Source of the DNA: Acidobacteriales bacterium 59-55
Lineage (GTDB): Bacteria > Acidobacteriota > Terriglobia > Terriglobales > Acidobacteriaceae
NCBI GenBank assembly: GCA_001897435.1
Contig: MKSV01000007.1
Span: 682,001 to 746,000 of the forward strand
Reading direction: 5' to 3'
Length of the DNA: 64,000 nt
Part shown: positions 20,616-29,488 of the stretch, piece after piece
Numbering within the stretch: position 1 is the stretch's first letter
How the letters are laid out: each line of letters opens with the position of its first letter
The notes under the pieces: model-generated
What the model was told of the DNA's origin: nothing
What the model saw: the letters and a program-made list of their open reading frames with translations, nothing else
Database searches by the model: none
Program-made: the position numbers and the translations under genes

Positions 20616-22130
20616 TTAGGCGTTTGCGGGTGCTGGCCGGATCGGGATCTCTGCGCGCAGTGCTTCGAGACGCTCTTGAAGATGCTTTTGCAGTGCCGCA
20701 TGTTCAGGCTTTCCATAAAGATTCTGCGTCTCCTTCGGATCAGACTGCAAGTCGTAAACCTCATACTCCTGCGGTTCCATGATGTAGTGGATCAGCTTAT
20801 ATCGTTCGGTGCGAATACCGCGGCAGGGGCGCACTGCCTCCGGATTCGGCCATTCGAAGTACTCGTAGTACCACTCCTCGCGGAACGACGAGTCTGCCGC
20901 CTTTGCCAGCGGGAGTACACTCTTTCCCTGCATGTGCGCGGGAATCGGAACCCCTGCAAGGTCAAGGAAGGTTGGAGCAAGATCAGTATCGAGGATCATT
21001 TCGTCACGAACTGTTCCTGCAGGAATACGCTTCGGATAGCGCATCATGAGGGGCACGCGGATGGAGGGCTCGTGCATCAACCGCTTGTCGAAGAGTCGCC
21101 ACTCCCCAAGGAAAAATCCATGGTCGGAACCTTGAACGATAGCGGTGTCATCGAGAATGTTCTTCTTCTCAAGGTAGTTGAGAACACGTCCAATATTTTC
21201 ATCCACAGCAACCAGCCCGGCATAGTAGTCCTTCACCACTCCCTCCAACGATCCGCAGGCGGTATGCGAGGGCGTCGTGCCGATCTTGTTCTCGGCTGCC
21301 GCAAAACTCTTCGGCTTTCCCGGATAACCCTTGAGGTCGTCATCGAAGGTGGCAGGCTTCGGAATCACGGTCTCGCGATAGAGGTCGAGATGGCGTCGCG
21401 GCCGGAAGAACGGCTCATGTGGAGCGACAAACCATACCAATAGGCAAAAGGGCTTGTCGCCGCGGTCTTCCTCCAGCCAGGCCAGAGCACGGTCTACGGT
21501 GAGGTCGTCGGGATACACGTTGTGATATTGCTTCTGGGGCCCGATCTTGCCTTTGCGCCCCTCTTTGAAGAATGGATCGGCATAGTTATTGCCCGGGTCG
21601 TTGTGGCCGAAATAGTAATCCCAATAGCGCTCTTCAACTCCGTTGCGGACGTGTACTTTTCCCAGGATGGCGACTTCGTAGCCAGCCTCATGAAGAATAT
21701 CCGTGAAAATCGGGATGTCGGAGGGCAGGGGAACATTTGGGTGTTCGTTCGACAGCGCTCCGGTGGAATTGGAATACATGCCGGTGAGCGCCGTTGCACG
21801 CGCCGGTGCGCAGAGGGCGTTGGTGCAGAATGCGTTCCGAAAGCGTATGCCCTCCCGTCCAATCCGGTCATGATTGGGTGTCTTCAAAATCTGATTTCCC
21901 GCGATAGAGAGAGCATCGGCACGCTGACCTTCGCCGAAGAAGAAGATAAGGTTCGGGCGTTTTGGCTTTGTCTCTGCTGATGCAACAGTCGTGCCCACCG
22001 AAGAGGCGAGCACTGTACCAGCGACCGCCAATGAACCTTGCAGGAAGTCGCGCCGCGTGGTTCCATTTGATGATCCTCTTTGCGTTGTGGGTATGGAGGC
22101 TAAAGTATCTTCTTCGTTCGAGATCGACAT
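20616..22130 (-). CDS. Sulfatase, type I (formylglycine), Tat-exported
   Basis: Hydrolyses an organic sulfate ester; 504 residues. The N-terminus has a Tat signal (TTRRDFLQGSLAVAGTVLAS). The sulfatase core shows metal-binding NLIFFFGEGQRADAL and the formylglycine motif ALCAPARATALTG (CxPxR, Cys being oxidised by an FGE-type maturase), DHGFFLGEW with metal-binding residues, and a C-terminal subdomain rich in DLQSDPKETQNLY. The metal-binding start is FGEGQRAD instead of the usual D-D-x-R-x-D, a notable change. Substrate not predictable; an adjacent TonB-receptor fragment suggests a former polysaccharide locus. Confidence 0.9.
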   Translation of the reverse strand: MSISNEEDTLASIPTTQRGSSNGTTRRDFLQGSLAVAGTVLASSVGTTVASAETKPKRPNLIFFFGEGQRADALSIAGNQILKTPNHDRIGREGIRFRNAFCTNALCAPARATALTGMYSNSTGALSNEHPNVPLPSDIPIFTDILHEAGYEVAILGKVHVRNGVEERYWDYYFGHNDPGNNYADPFFKEGRKGKIGPQKQYHNVYPDDLTVDRALAWLEEDRGDKPFCLLVWFVAPHEPFFRPRRHLDLYRETVIPKPATFDDDLKGYPGKPKSFAAAENKIGTTPSHTACGSLEGVVKDYYAGLVAVDENIGRVLNYLEKKNILDDTAIVQGSDHGFFLGEWRLFDKRLMHEPSIRVPLMMRYPKRIPAGTVRDEMILDTDLAPTFLDLAGVPIPAHMQGKSVLPLAKAADSSFREEWYYEYFEWPNPEAVRPCRGIRTERYKLIHYIMEPQEYEVYDLQSDPKETQNLYGKPEHAALQKHLQERLEALRAEIPIRPAPANA

Positions 22131-22209
22131 AATAACTATTTCTCCGAGGATGAAAGTGTATAGACAGCAGGTTCCTGTTAGAAAGAGAACTTAAGTTTGA
22201 AAAGCAATA

Positions 22210-22416
22210 TTACGTGGATGGAGAGCTGAGGCGATCTTCCCAAAGGTGGCAGAGCCAACAGGTGTGCGCATTGAGGGCGTTGTTGGCGAAGATATCGTAG
22301 AGATCGCCATGGTATTGATCGCCACCCGAGCAGGTAACGACATTAACCTGCTCGTAGCCAAAGGAGCGCGAAGGCCACTCCTCCGGTGGATGGGCCACGC
22401 TTTGGCTCCTGACCAC
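22210..22416 (-). pseudogene. Fragment of a TonB-dependent receptor (plug region)
   Basis: A minus-strand frame reads FGYEQVNVVTCSGGDQYHGD followed by LYDIFANNALNAHTCW. This matches the plug-domain pattern of Oar-like receptors (VNVVTKSGGNxxHGxLYxxFRNxALNAR), also seen in the intact receptor at 48762 as INMVTKSGTNALHGSLYGYL. Stop codons flank the match on both sides and nothing else of a receptor is found within the 350-base gap, so it is a remnant of about 60 codons. It lies next to the sulfatase gene. Confidence 0.65.
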
Positions 22417-22480
22417 CTACCCTTAAATATTTGACGGCGCCCGAGGTCGGCATTACCAGCCATCACCTTCAAAACGTGCA

Positions 22481-23767
22481 TCAGAAAAATGTCTTCACAA
22501 CGTCAACGACTTCGTATTCAGGATTCAACACCGGCAGACATCTCCACTTGTCGAAGGTCAAGCACGGATGCGAGATATCGAACCCGATCATGTCACCTAC
22601 ACGAATCTCATCTCCCTCCGCAATCTGAAGATAGGCATGCTGGTCCATCATCTTGGTAAGCTGCCAACCCGCTGGAACTGCCACGGGAGCGGCAGCTCCC
22701 GGCCGATAACGCAGAACAGGCGTGGGAAGGCCCGCATCGAACGCGGCGTCCCGCTTTCCAAGGGCCACAATGGCGCGCTCTTCTTCCGGAACAGATTGAA
22801 CGTAGGCCCACAGTTGCAGCGCCGGCTGCAGGCTTGAGTGCATCGCCTTCGCGATGGGATTGCGTTTGAGAATCTCCTGCTGCGCCTCGCGATAGATGCC
22901 GACATCGTGGGTCAGATAGCATCCTGGCCGCAGCACCACATCGACGGAATCTCCCAGTTCGGCCTTGGAGAAGACGTCGGCGACCACGTCGTACCAGGCA
23001 GAGCCCGCCCCTGAAAGCAAAATGCGCTGGCGGCCAAATCGCTTTTCCAGAGCCAGTTTGCGCGTAATATCTACAGCACGTTGCAGGAAACCGCGAATCG
23101 AATCCTCATCCTTCAGCACGCCCTCGTAGACCTCTATTCCGCAGAGAACCACTTGTTCGCGCTGGGCGTCAAGGGCAGTCAAAACTGATTGCAGCTGCTC
23201 CTCATCACGAACGCCTGTTCGCCCACCTTCCACTCCCAGCTCAATCAGCACCCGCAACCGTTGTCCTTTTTCACGATAGAACTTGCCGAGCTGTTCCACC
23301 TGTTCTACCGAATCAACCAGGCAATAAAAATCGAATCCTTCGTCTTCGAGCAGCCTCGATATGATCTCCATATTTGGCCTGCCCACCAGTTGATTCGCCA
23401 TCAGGACACGGCGCACGCCATGGTGATAGGCAACTGACACCTGCTGCACAGTCGCCAAGGTAATACCCCACGCACCGCCCTTCAGTTGCAGATCAAACAG
23501 CTTGGGTGCCATGGTCGTCTTGCCGTGGGGTGCAAGCTTCACTCCATAGGTGGTGATGAATTGCTGCATCCAGTGCAGGTTGTGCATCAGCTTTTCCTGG
23601 TACAGAACAGCCGTTGGAAGGCTTAGATCCTCTCGTAGCAAATTCCATCCCAACCTCGCAATCTCCTTCGGTTCAAGCGAGTGCTCGAAGGCCCCCAACC
23701 CTTTGTTCAGAGGCGCAATACGCAAATCAGGCATGGAAATCTCGGCCACAGTTTTTCTCTCTGTCAT
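22481..23767 (-). CDS. PLP- and zinc-dependent D-serine dehydratase-like protein (DSD1/D-threonine aldolase family)
   Basis: Fold-type III PLP enzyme of 428 residues. The N-terminal alanine-racemase barrel has LPTAVLYQEKLMHNLHWMQ and the PLP lysine in KLAPHGKTTMAPK. The C-terminal domain ends with the zinc motif FDISHPCLTFDKW (His and Cys ligands), characteristic of eukaryote-type D-serine dehydratases and D-threonine aldolases. The ATG at 23767 has GAGG 9 bases upstream. Expected reaction: D-serine to 2-aminoacrylate, then pyruvate and ammonia. A RidA gene and a GntP permease lie in the divergent operon, supporting a D-serine role; a D-threonine aldolase reaction cannot be excluded. Confidence 0.85.
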   Translation of the reverse strand: MTERKTVAEISMPDLRIAPLNKGLGAFEHSLEPKEIARLGWNLLREDLSLPTAVLYQEKLMHNLHWMQQFITTYGVKLAPHGKTTMAPKLFDLQLKGGAWGITLATVQQVSVAYHHGVRRVLMANQLVGRPNMEIISRLLEDEGFDFYCLVDSVEQVEQLGKFYREKGQRLRVLIELGVEGGRTGVRDEEQLQSVLTALDAQREQVVLCGIEVYEGVLKDEDSIRGFLQRAVDITRKLALEKRFGRQRILLSGAGSAWYDVVADVFSKAELGDSVDVVLRPGCYLTHDVGIYREAQQEILKRNPIAKAMHSSLQPALQLWAYVQSVPEEERAIVALGKRDAAFDAGLPTPVLRYRPGAAAPVAVPAGWQLTKMMDQHAYLQIAEGDEIRVGDMIGFDISHPCLTFDKWRCLPVLNPEYEVVDVVKTFF

Positions 23768-23856
23768 CAAGCAAACCTCAAGAAAGTCACAGGATAGCAA
23801 CGGTTACGATCCAGGTATTCTGACGCGCCGCTGAATGTTTCCTGTAGAAAGATAGT

Positions 23857-25305
23857 ATGCCTCTCTGCGATACGCTTATTCGCAACGCGCACATTATGGA
23901 TGGGAGCAGCGGCGAACCCTCGGTCGGCGACGTAGCCATCGAAGGTAGACACATCTGTGACGTCGGGAGCGCTTCCGACTACGACGCGCAACAGGTCATA
24001 GACGGCAGCGGTCACGTCCTCGCTCCCGGCTTTATCGATGTTCATACACACGATGATACAAACGTGATCCGCACTCCGGACATGCTGCCGAAGCTGTCGC
24101 AAGGAGTCACGACAGTCATCGTCGGCAACTGCGGTATCAGCGCTGCGCCCGTGCAACTCGCCGGCGTCCCTCCTGATCCCATGAACCTTTTAGGAACTGC
24201 GGACGTCTTCCGTTATCCGACATTCCACTCCTATGTTGAAGCAATCCAGCAGGCGCAGCCCGCGGTCAATGTAGCAGCCCTGGTCGGCCACACGTCCCTG
24301 CGCAACAATCACATGGATCGCCTTGACCGCGCCGCAACCGCAGCGGAGATCGAGCGGATGCAGGCGCAGTTGAGCGAAGCTCTGGACAACGGGGCATTGG
24401 GCCTGAGTTCAGGCCTGGCCTACTTGTCCGCCAATGCGGCACCGACAGAAGAAGTTCTGGCATTGGTAGGGATGCTCGCGGCAGCCGGTGCAATTTACAC
24501 CACGCACATGCGCACCGAGACTGAAGGAATCCTCGATGCAATGAACGAAGCCTTTCGTATCGGCCGTCAAGCCTCTGTGCCCGTTGTCATCTCTCATCTC
24601 AAGTGCGCCGGCATCGCGAACTGGGGCCGTAGCGGAGAAGTATTGCACGCATTGGACGAAGCCCGCGCCGCTCAGCCAGTGGGATGCGATTGCTATCCCT
24701 ACGCAGCGGGCTCAAGCACGCTCGATCTCCGCCAGGTCGATGAGCGCGTCGAGATCATGATCACATGGTGTGAACCGCATCCGGAGATGGCAGGCCGAAC
24801 GCTCGCACAAATCGCAACAAGCTGGAGCGTCGAACAGATAGAGGCTGCCCGCCGCCTGCAGCCGGCGGGCGCCATCTACCACAGCATCTCTGAAGAGGAC
24901 ATGCGGCGCATCCTCACGCATCCCGCAACCATGATCGGCTCCGACGGCCTGCCCAATGATCCGCTGCCCCATCCGCGGCTTTGGGGAACCTTTCCTCGCG
25001 TGCTCGGCCGCTACAGCCGCGAGTTAAAGCTGTTTCCTATGACAATGGCTGTCCATAAAATGACAGGCATGCCGGCCGCGCGGTTTGGACTGGCCGATCG
25101 AGGATTAATTAAGCAAGGCTACTGCGCTGATCTTGTGCTCTTCAACCCGGAGACAGTACGCGACACCGCAACATTTATCAGCCCGATCAGCCCAGCGGAA
25201 GGGATCGCTGCCGTCTGGGTCAATGGTGTGTTGTCATATCGAGAGGGCGCTTCGACCGGTCAGCGAGGCGGCAGATTTCTGCCACGCCAGTCACCACAGA
25301 TCTAA
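23857..25305 (+). CDS. N-acyl-D-amino-acid deacylase (D-aminoacylase)
   Basis: Amidohydrolase-superfamily zinc enzyme of 482 residues that frees D-amino acids from their N-acyl forms. Seen: metal motif APGFIDVHTHDDTN, the catalytic stretch TTVIVGNCGISAAP (Cys ligand), histidine pattern VVISHLKCAG, and the family-specific C-terminal SDGLPNDPLPHPRLWGTFPR. No signal peptide is evident, so it should act in the cytoplasm after uptake. Divergent from the D-serine dehydratase-like gene, with 89 bases between starts, and followed by ridA and a GntP permease. Confidence 0.92.
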   Translation: MPLCDTLIRNAHIMDGSSGEPSVGDVAIEGRHICDVGSASDYDAQQVIDGSGHVLAPGFIDVHTHDDTNVIRTPDMLPKLSQGVTTVIVGNCGISAAPVQLAGVPPDPMNLLGTADVFRYPTFHSYVEAIQQAQPAVNVAALVGHTSLRNNHMDRLDRAATAAEIERMQAQLSEALDNGALGLSSGLAYLSANAAPTEEVLALVGMLAAAGAIYTTHMRTETEGILDAMNEAFRIGRQASVPVVISHLKCAGIANWGRSGEVLHALDEARAAQPVGCDCYPYAAGSSTLDLRQVDERVEIMITWCEPHPEMAGRTLAQIATSWSVEQIEAARRLQPAGAIYHSISEEDMRRILTHPATMIGSDGLPNDPLPHPRLWGTFPRVLGRYSRELKLFPMTMAVHKMTGMPAARFGLADRGLIKQGYCADLVLFNPETVRDTATFISPISPAEGIAAVWVNGVLSYREGASTGQRGGRFLPRQSPQI

Positions 25306-25340
25306 GTGTCAACTTTATGAGCGAAGCAAAGGAGCAGACA

Positions 25341-25733
25341 ATGAGCATCAAGCGGTATGGCGTAGAGGGTGGTAAGGGAACCGGTGGCCAACATCTGCCA
25401 TTTTCCCGCGCAGTCGAGGCAAATGGATGGCTATACGTCTCCGGTCAGGTCCCCATGGTCAACGGCGAAGTCGTTGTTGGAAACATCATCGTCCAGTCGC
25501 ATCAGGCCATTCGCAATGTCCTGGCGATATTGCAGGAGGCCGGCTACGGACCGGAGCACATCGTCCGCTGCGGAGTGTGGCTTGACGATGCTCGCGACTT
25601 TCAATCCTTCAACGGAGTCTTTCGTGAATACTTTGGAGAGAATCCGCCTGCACGCGCCTGTGTCGTTTCGAGCATGGTGGTCGATTGCAAGGTGGAGATC
25701 GACTGCGTCGCCTATAAAGAACCTACAGCCTGA
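25341..25733 (+). CDS. RidA family enamine/imine deaminase
   Basis: Small YjgF/YER057c/UK114 protein of 130 residues. The ATG at 25341 is preferred over one at 25317 because AAGGAG lies 6 bases before it. Family features: FSRAVEANGWLYVSGQVP, then HQAIRNVLAILQEAG, and the C-terminal PARACVVSSMVV with the Arg that binds the substrate carboxylate. RidA hydrolyses 2-aminoacrylate, a toxic product of PLP serine dehydratases; its place beside a D-serine dehydratase-like gene and a D-aminoacylase fits that role closely. Confidence 0.92.
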   Translation: MSIKRYGVEGGKGTGGQHLPFSRAVEANGWLYVSGQVPMVNGEVVVGNIIVQSHQAIRNVLAILQEAGYGPEHIVRCGVWLDDARDFQSFNGVFREYFGENPPARACVVSSMVVDCKVEIDCVAYKEPTA

Positions 25734-25793
25734 CGCCTATCAACCCCTCGTAAGACTTATTTTGATCAGGAAAAATTCGGTGGTTTCAACTTT

Positions 25794-27143
25794 ATGATCG
25801 ACCATCATGCGATGTTTCTGCTTGTCTCGGCATCCGTTGCGGTCATCTCGCTTATTCTGCTGATTGCTGTCTGCAAGCTGAATCCCTTCATCGTACTGTT
25901 CCTCACCTCGCTTGCGTTGGCGATGGCCACTGGCATGCCGATGCATGCAATTGTGCAGTCCTTTGAAGCTGGACTCAGCGGCACCATGGGGCATATCGCG
26001 ATTGTGGTGGCGCTCGGCACCATGCTCGGCAAAATGATGGCTGAGTCCGGGGGCGCCGACCGCATCGCGTATACGCTGATCCGCCTCTTCGGCGAAAAGC
26101 GTATCCACTGGGCCATGATGGTGATCGGCTTTGTGGTGGGCCTGCCGGTCTTCTTCGAAGTCGGCTTCGTGCTTCTCATCCCCATTGTGTTTACGGTTGC
26201 CAGGCGCACTCGCACCTCGCTGATACTGGTAGGCCTCCCGCTTGTTGCCGGACTCTCTGTGGTCCATGGATTGGTACCCCCACATCCAGCGCCACTTGCC
26301 GCAGTATCAATTTATAACGCCGATATGGGGCGCACCATCTTCTACGCTCTATTGGTTGCCATTCCTACTGTAGTGATCGCCGGGCCGCTCTATGCGAAGT
26401 TCATCGCCCCCCGAATTCACCTCGACCTGGACAACCCCATGGCTGCGGAGTTCGTCGATGACGGTGAAGAACGCAACCTTCCCAGCTTTAGCCTTACGCT
26501 GGCGACTATATTGCTACCCGTTGCATTGATGTTGCTCGGGAGCTGGGCCGATACGCTGTCGCGACCTAAAAGCGCCTTCAATGGCGGCCTGCATCTTCTG
26601 GGGAATGCCGACATCTCACTCCTCTTCGGCGTCCTTGTAAGTTTCATCACGCTCGGCAAGATGCGCGGTTTCAATCGCGAGGCAATCCTCAAATTCTCCA
26701 ACGAATGCCTTGCACCTACAGCCACTATTACCTTGCTAGTAGGTGCCGGTGGCGGCTTCGGCCGCATCCTGCAGGATAGCGGCGTCTCTCAAGCGATCGT
26801 TGAGGTTGCTCTCCACACTCACATGCCGATTCTTGTCCTCGCCTGGACAGTGGCCGCGCTGATTCGCCTGTCCACCGGTTCCGCCACCGTGGCCATGACC
26901 ACAGCGGCTGGCATCGTAGCTCCCATAGTCATGCATACTCCAGGCACACGGCCTGAGCTCTTGGTAGTTGCCACTGGTGCCGGGTCGCTCTTCTTCTCCC
27001 ACGTCAATGATGGTGGCTTCTGGCTGGTCAAGGAGTACTTCAACATGAGCGTCGCGGACACGATCAAAACCTGGTCTGTCTGCGAGACCATCATCTCGAT
27101 CATCGCCTTGCTGTTGACGATGGCTCTATCCCTGGCAACCTGA
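25794..27143 (+). CDS. GntP-family permease (possible D-serine or sugar-acid transporter)
   Basis: The inner-membrane protein has 449 residues with about 12-14 membrane segments. GntP features include LGTMLGKMMAESGGADRIA, the motif FVVGLPVFFEVGFVLLIPIV and GLVPPHPAPLAA. The family moves gluconate and related acids, and includes the D-serine transporter DsdX. In this operon (D-aminoacylase, RidA, permease) uptake of D-serine or N-acyl-D-amino acids is the most economical reading, but gluconate transport is equally possible from the sequence alone. Confidence 0.9.
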   Translation: MIDHHAMFLLVSASVAVISLILLIAVCKLNPFIVLFLTSLALAMATGMPMHAIVQSFEAGLSGTMGHIAIVVALGTMLGKMMAESGGADRIAYTLIRLFGEKRIHWAMMVIGFVVGLPVFFEVGFVLLIPIVFTVARRTRTSLILVGLPLVAGLSVVHGLVPPHPAPLAAVSIYNADMGRTIFYALLVAIPTVVIAGPLYAKFIAPRIHLDLDNPMAAEFVDDGEERNLPSFSLTLATILLPVALMLLGSWADTLSRPKSAFNGGLHLLGNADISLLFGVLVSFITLGKMRGFNREAILKFSNECLAPTATITLLVGAGGGFGRILQDSGVSQAIVEVALHTHMPILVLAWTVAALIRLSTGSATVAMTTAAGIVAPIVMHTPGTRPELLVVATGAGSLFFSHVNDGGFWLVKEYFNMSVADTIKTWSVCETIISIIALLLTMALSLAT

Positions 27144-27190
27144 TTTGCGCATAAAACAGATTTTGATCCATCGACAGAGGAGGAAAATAA

Positions 27191-28444
27191 GTGGCCGAAG
27201 ATTTCGTCAAGCGGGCCAGCATGAATGAGGCTCTTTCACGACGCGGATTCCTGAAAGGCGCTGCGGCCCTTTCGATAGCCTCTACTGTCCCGGCCGTTGC
27301 GCAAGGTTCTAAGGGAGGCTCGTACAACGGTAAAACCTTCGCCTATGTAGGCTGCTACACAGGCGCAGTTGGCGACGGCAGCAACGGAAACGGCATTTAT
27401 CTGTTTGAGATGGATTCGCAGACCGGAGCATTATCACCGCTCAAGCTTGCTGCCGAAATAGGCAGCCCATCGTGGCTCTCTCTTCATCCTTCCGGGCGAT
27501 ACCTTTATGCGGCCAACGAGGTCACCAACTTTGACGGCACCAGCGGATCGGTAAGTGCTTATGCTGTTGACCGCGTCAGCGGCGATCTGCGATTCCTCAA
27601 TACAGTCAGTTCAGAGGGCGGTGGGCCGGCGTATCTATCGGCCGACGCCGACGGAAAGTATGTCTTCGTTGCAAACTATGCCGGCGGAAGCATCGCGGTA
27701 CTCCCCATCCTTCCCAATGGCTCCCTCGCGCACGCTTGCGATGTCCACCGCGATAGCGGATCGGTGGGAAGCACAACGCCAACCAATGCGCCGCCAGGCA
27801 GCTTTGCATGGAGCGGTCACGACGCTCCCCATGCACACATGATTCAAGCCGATCCGAAGAACCGCTTCGTCCTGCACACCGATCTTGGACAAGACCGGAT
27901 CTACGTGCATCGCTTTGACCAGAGCAACGGCAAGTTATCCCCTGCGGCCACTCCTTTCATCTCCCTCCCCACGGGAGACGGTCCTCGCCACTTCGTATTT
28001 CATCCCAACGGCCGCTGGCTCTACTCCATTCAGGAAGAGGCCTCCACGCTGGTTTTTTTCCACTACGATCCCTCTACTGGCTCGCTCACCTCTCAGCAGA
28101 CGATCTCGACTCTGCCTCCTGGCTTTACTGGCACCAGCTTCGCCTCCGGCGTCAGAGTATCGGCTGACGGACGCTTTCTCTACGCCGCCAATCGACTGCA
28201 CGATACCATCGCCATCTTTTCAATTGAGAGCGATGGCAGATTGAAGTCTCTCGGCGAAATCTCCACCATGGGCGACTACCCAAGCCAGTTCAACATCGAT
28301 CCCAGCGGAAAGTTTTTATACGCCTGCAATCGCAAAAGCGACGTCGTTACATCCTTCTTTATCAACCGCGATACAGGGCTGCTCACCTTTACAGGCCACT
28401 ACACTCCCGTTGGAAGCGCGAGTTGCATCGTCTTCCTCGCATAA
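27191..28444 (+). CDS. Lactonase family protein (6-phosphogluconolactonase-like propeller), Tat-exported
   Basis: The product has 417 residues and starts at a GTG with AGGAGG exactly 7 bases upstream. The Tat signal is SRRGFLKGAAALSIASTVPA. It is followed by a seven-bladed propeller of the Pgl/YbhE family: TFAYVGCYTG, PSWLSLHPSGRYLYAANEV, GDGPRHFVFHPNGRWLYSIQ and FNIDPSGKFLYACNRKSD. Cytosolic Pgl acts in the pentose phosphate pathway; the exported form here must act on an extracytoplasmic lactone or have another role. It follows the GntP permease by 47 bases. Confidence 0.88.
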   Translation: MAEDFVKRASMNEALSRRGFLKGAAALSIASTVPAVAQGSKGGSYNGKTFAYVGCYTGAVGDGSNGNGIYLFEMDSQTGALSPLKLAAEIGSPSWLSLHPSGRYLYAANEVTNFDGTSGSVSAYAVDRVSGDLRFLNTVSSEGGGPAYLSADADGKYVFVANYAGGSIAVLPILPNGSLAHACDVHRDSGSVGSTTPTNAPPGSFAWSGHDAPHAHMIQADPKNRFVLHTDLGQDRIYVHRFDQSNGKLSPAATPFISLPTGDGPRHFVFHPNGRWLYSIQEEASTLVFFHYDPSTGSLTSQQTISTLPPGFTGTSFASGVRVSADGRFLYAANRLHDTIAIFSIESDGRLKSLGEISTMGDYPSQFNIDPSGKFLYACNRKSDVVTSFFINRDTGLLTFTGHYTPVGSASCIVFLA

Positions 28445-28452
28445 GCAAAAGG

Positions 28453-29343
28453 TTATTTGGGCATGGGCATCGATACAGCCTTGCCGGCGCCACGTTCGGC
28501 AATCCAGAGCGTATCGCCCGCGGGCTCGACGGCGGTCGGTGTTTTGAGTCCTTCCTTGAGGACCGTGACGCTCGCCTTGTCTCCATGGATAGTGAGGGCG
28601 GTGATCTTGCCGCTGCCGTTTTCGGCAAGGAAGAGCTTGCCGTTCGCCGCGCGCATGCCGTCCGGACCCTTGACCGGCTGGTCCATCCAGATATCGACCG
28701 GTTGCCCCGGCTTACCGTTTGCGCCGACCGGGATGCGGTAGAGGTTGTTCGTGAACACGTTGTTTACATAGAGCGTGCCGTCGAGGAAGGTAATGCCGTC
28801 GATGCCTACCAGCGTCCGATGCTCCAGATAGAGTTCCGCAGTGGAGGCGCCCGCCGGCAGCCTGTAGATCTTTCCGTTTGCGGTGTCGCTTATATAGAGC
28901 GCCTTATCCGGTCCAATCGAAAAATCATTGCATATAGTGTTGTCCCCCGGGAGGTCCCAGCGTATCTTCGGCGCGCCGGTGGAGAGGTCGAAGCTTCTCA
29001 GAGCGGTGTGCCGCCGCGCCGGAGTGCTGCCCGGAACCGGGGTCAGTTGACAGGCCCACAGCGTGTTCGTGGAGGCATCCGCCAGTACGCCGAAGAAAAA
29101 CGTTCCCGGGCCTTCAGTGCTGGCGTCGATAAATTTCTCGGCGGTAGTGGAACCGGAGCGCACCTTGTAGATAAGCGGCGTGCTGGCGCTGCCGACGATC
29201 AACACTCCATCCGGCGCGACAGTCAGGCTCTCCGGCTGCGATTTCGCATCGCCGATTAGGATGTCGGCCGCGAAGGCGGCTTGCGCAAAGCTCATGACGA
29301 GAGCAATGCAGATGGCAAAGCGTCGAGCATTCGAAAAGCACAT
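28453..29343 (-). CDS. Exported SMP-30/NHL-like beta-propeller protein
   Basis: The product has 296 residues with a signal peptide (CIALVMSFAQAAFA). The propeller repeats read SLTVAPDGVLIVGS, DFSIGPDKALYISDTANGKIY, GITFLDGTLYVNNVFTNNLY and GMRAANGKLFLAENGSGKI, similar to SMP-30/gluconolactonase and Vgb-like propellers. It is convergent with the lactonase gene (8 bases apart) and divergent from the GH127 gene. A lactonase activity is possible, but no catalytic set was confirmed by eye. Confidence 0.8.
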   Translation of the reverse strand: MCFSNARRFAICIALVMSFAQAAFAADILIGDAKSQPESLTVAPDGVLIVGSASTPLIYKVRSGSTTAEKFIDASTEGPGTFFFGVLADASTNTLWACQLTPVPGSTPARRHTALRSFDLSTGAPKIRWDLPGDNTICNDFSIGPDKALYISDTANGKIYRLPAGASTAELYLEHRTLVGIDGITFLDGTLYVNNVFTNNLYRIPVGANGKPGQPVDIWMDQPVKGPDGMRAANGKLFLAENGSGKITALTIHGDKASVTVLKEGLKTPTAVEPAGDTLWIAERGAGKAVSMPMPK

Positions 29344-29488
29344 AGTCGGATCTCCCTAGTAAATTGAGCAACCAAAAGAAGTAATGGGAACTGTGTTGAA
29401 TTGACCAGCCCAGTATACGAAATGAGACGTTAGTAGGCTTGAGGAAGTTATGAAACTTGACTCTTAAGTGTGTAGAGAGGGAACCTGA

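Noticed and set aside
22246..22434. 62-codon plus-strand frame in the gap after the sulfatase
   Set aside because: Antisense to the receptor fragment, which explains the openness better.
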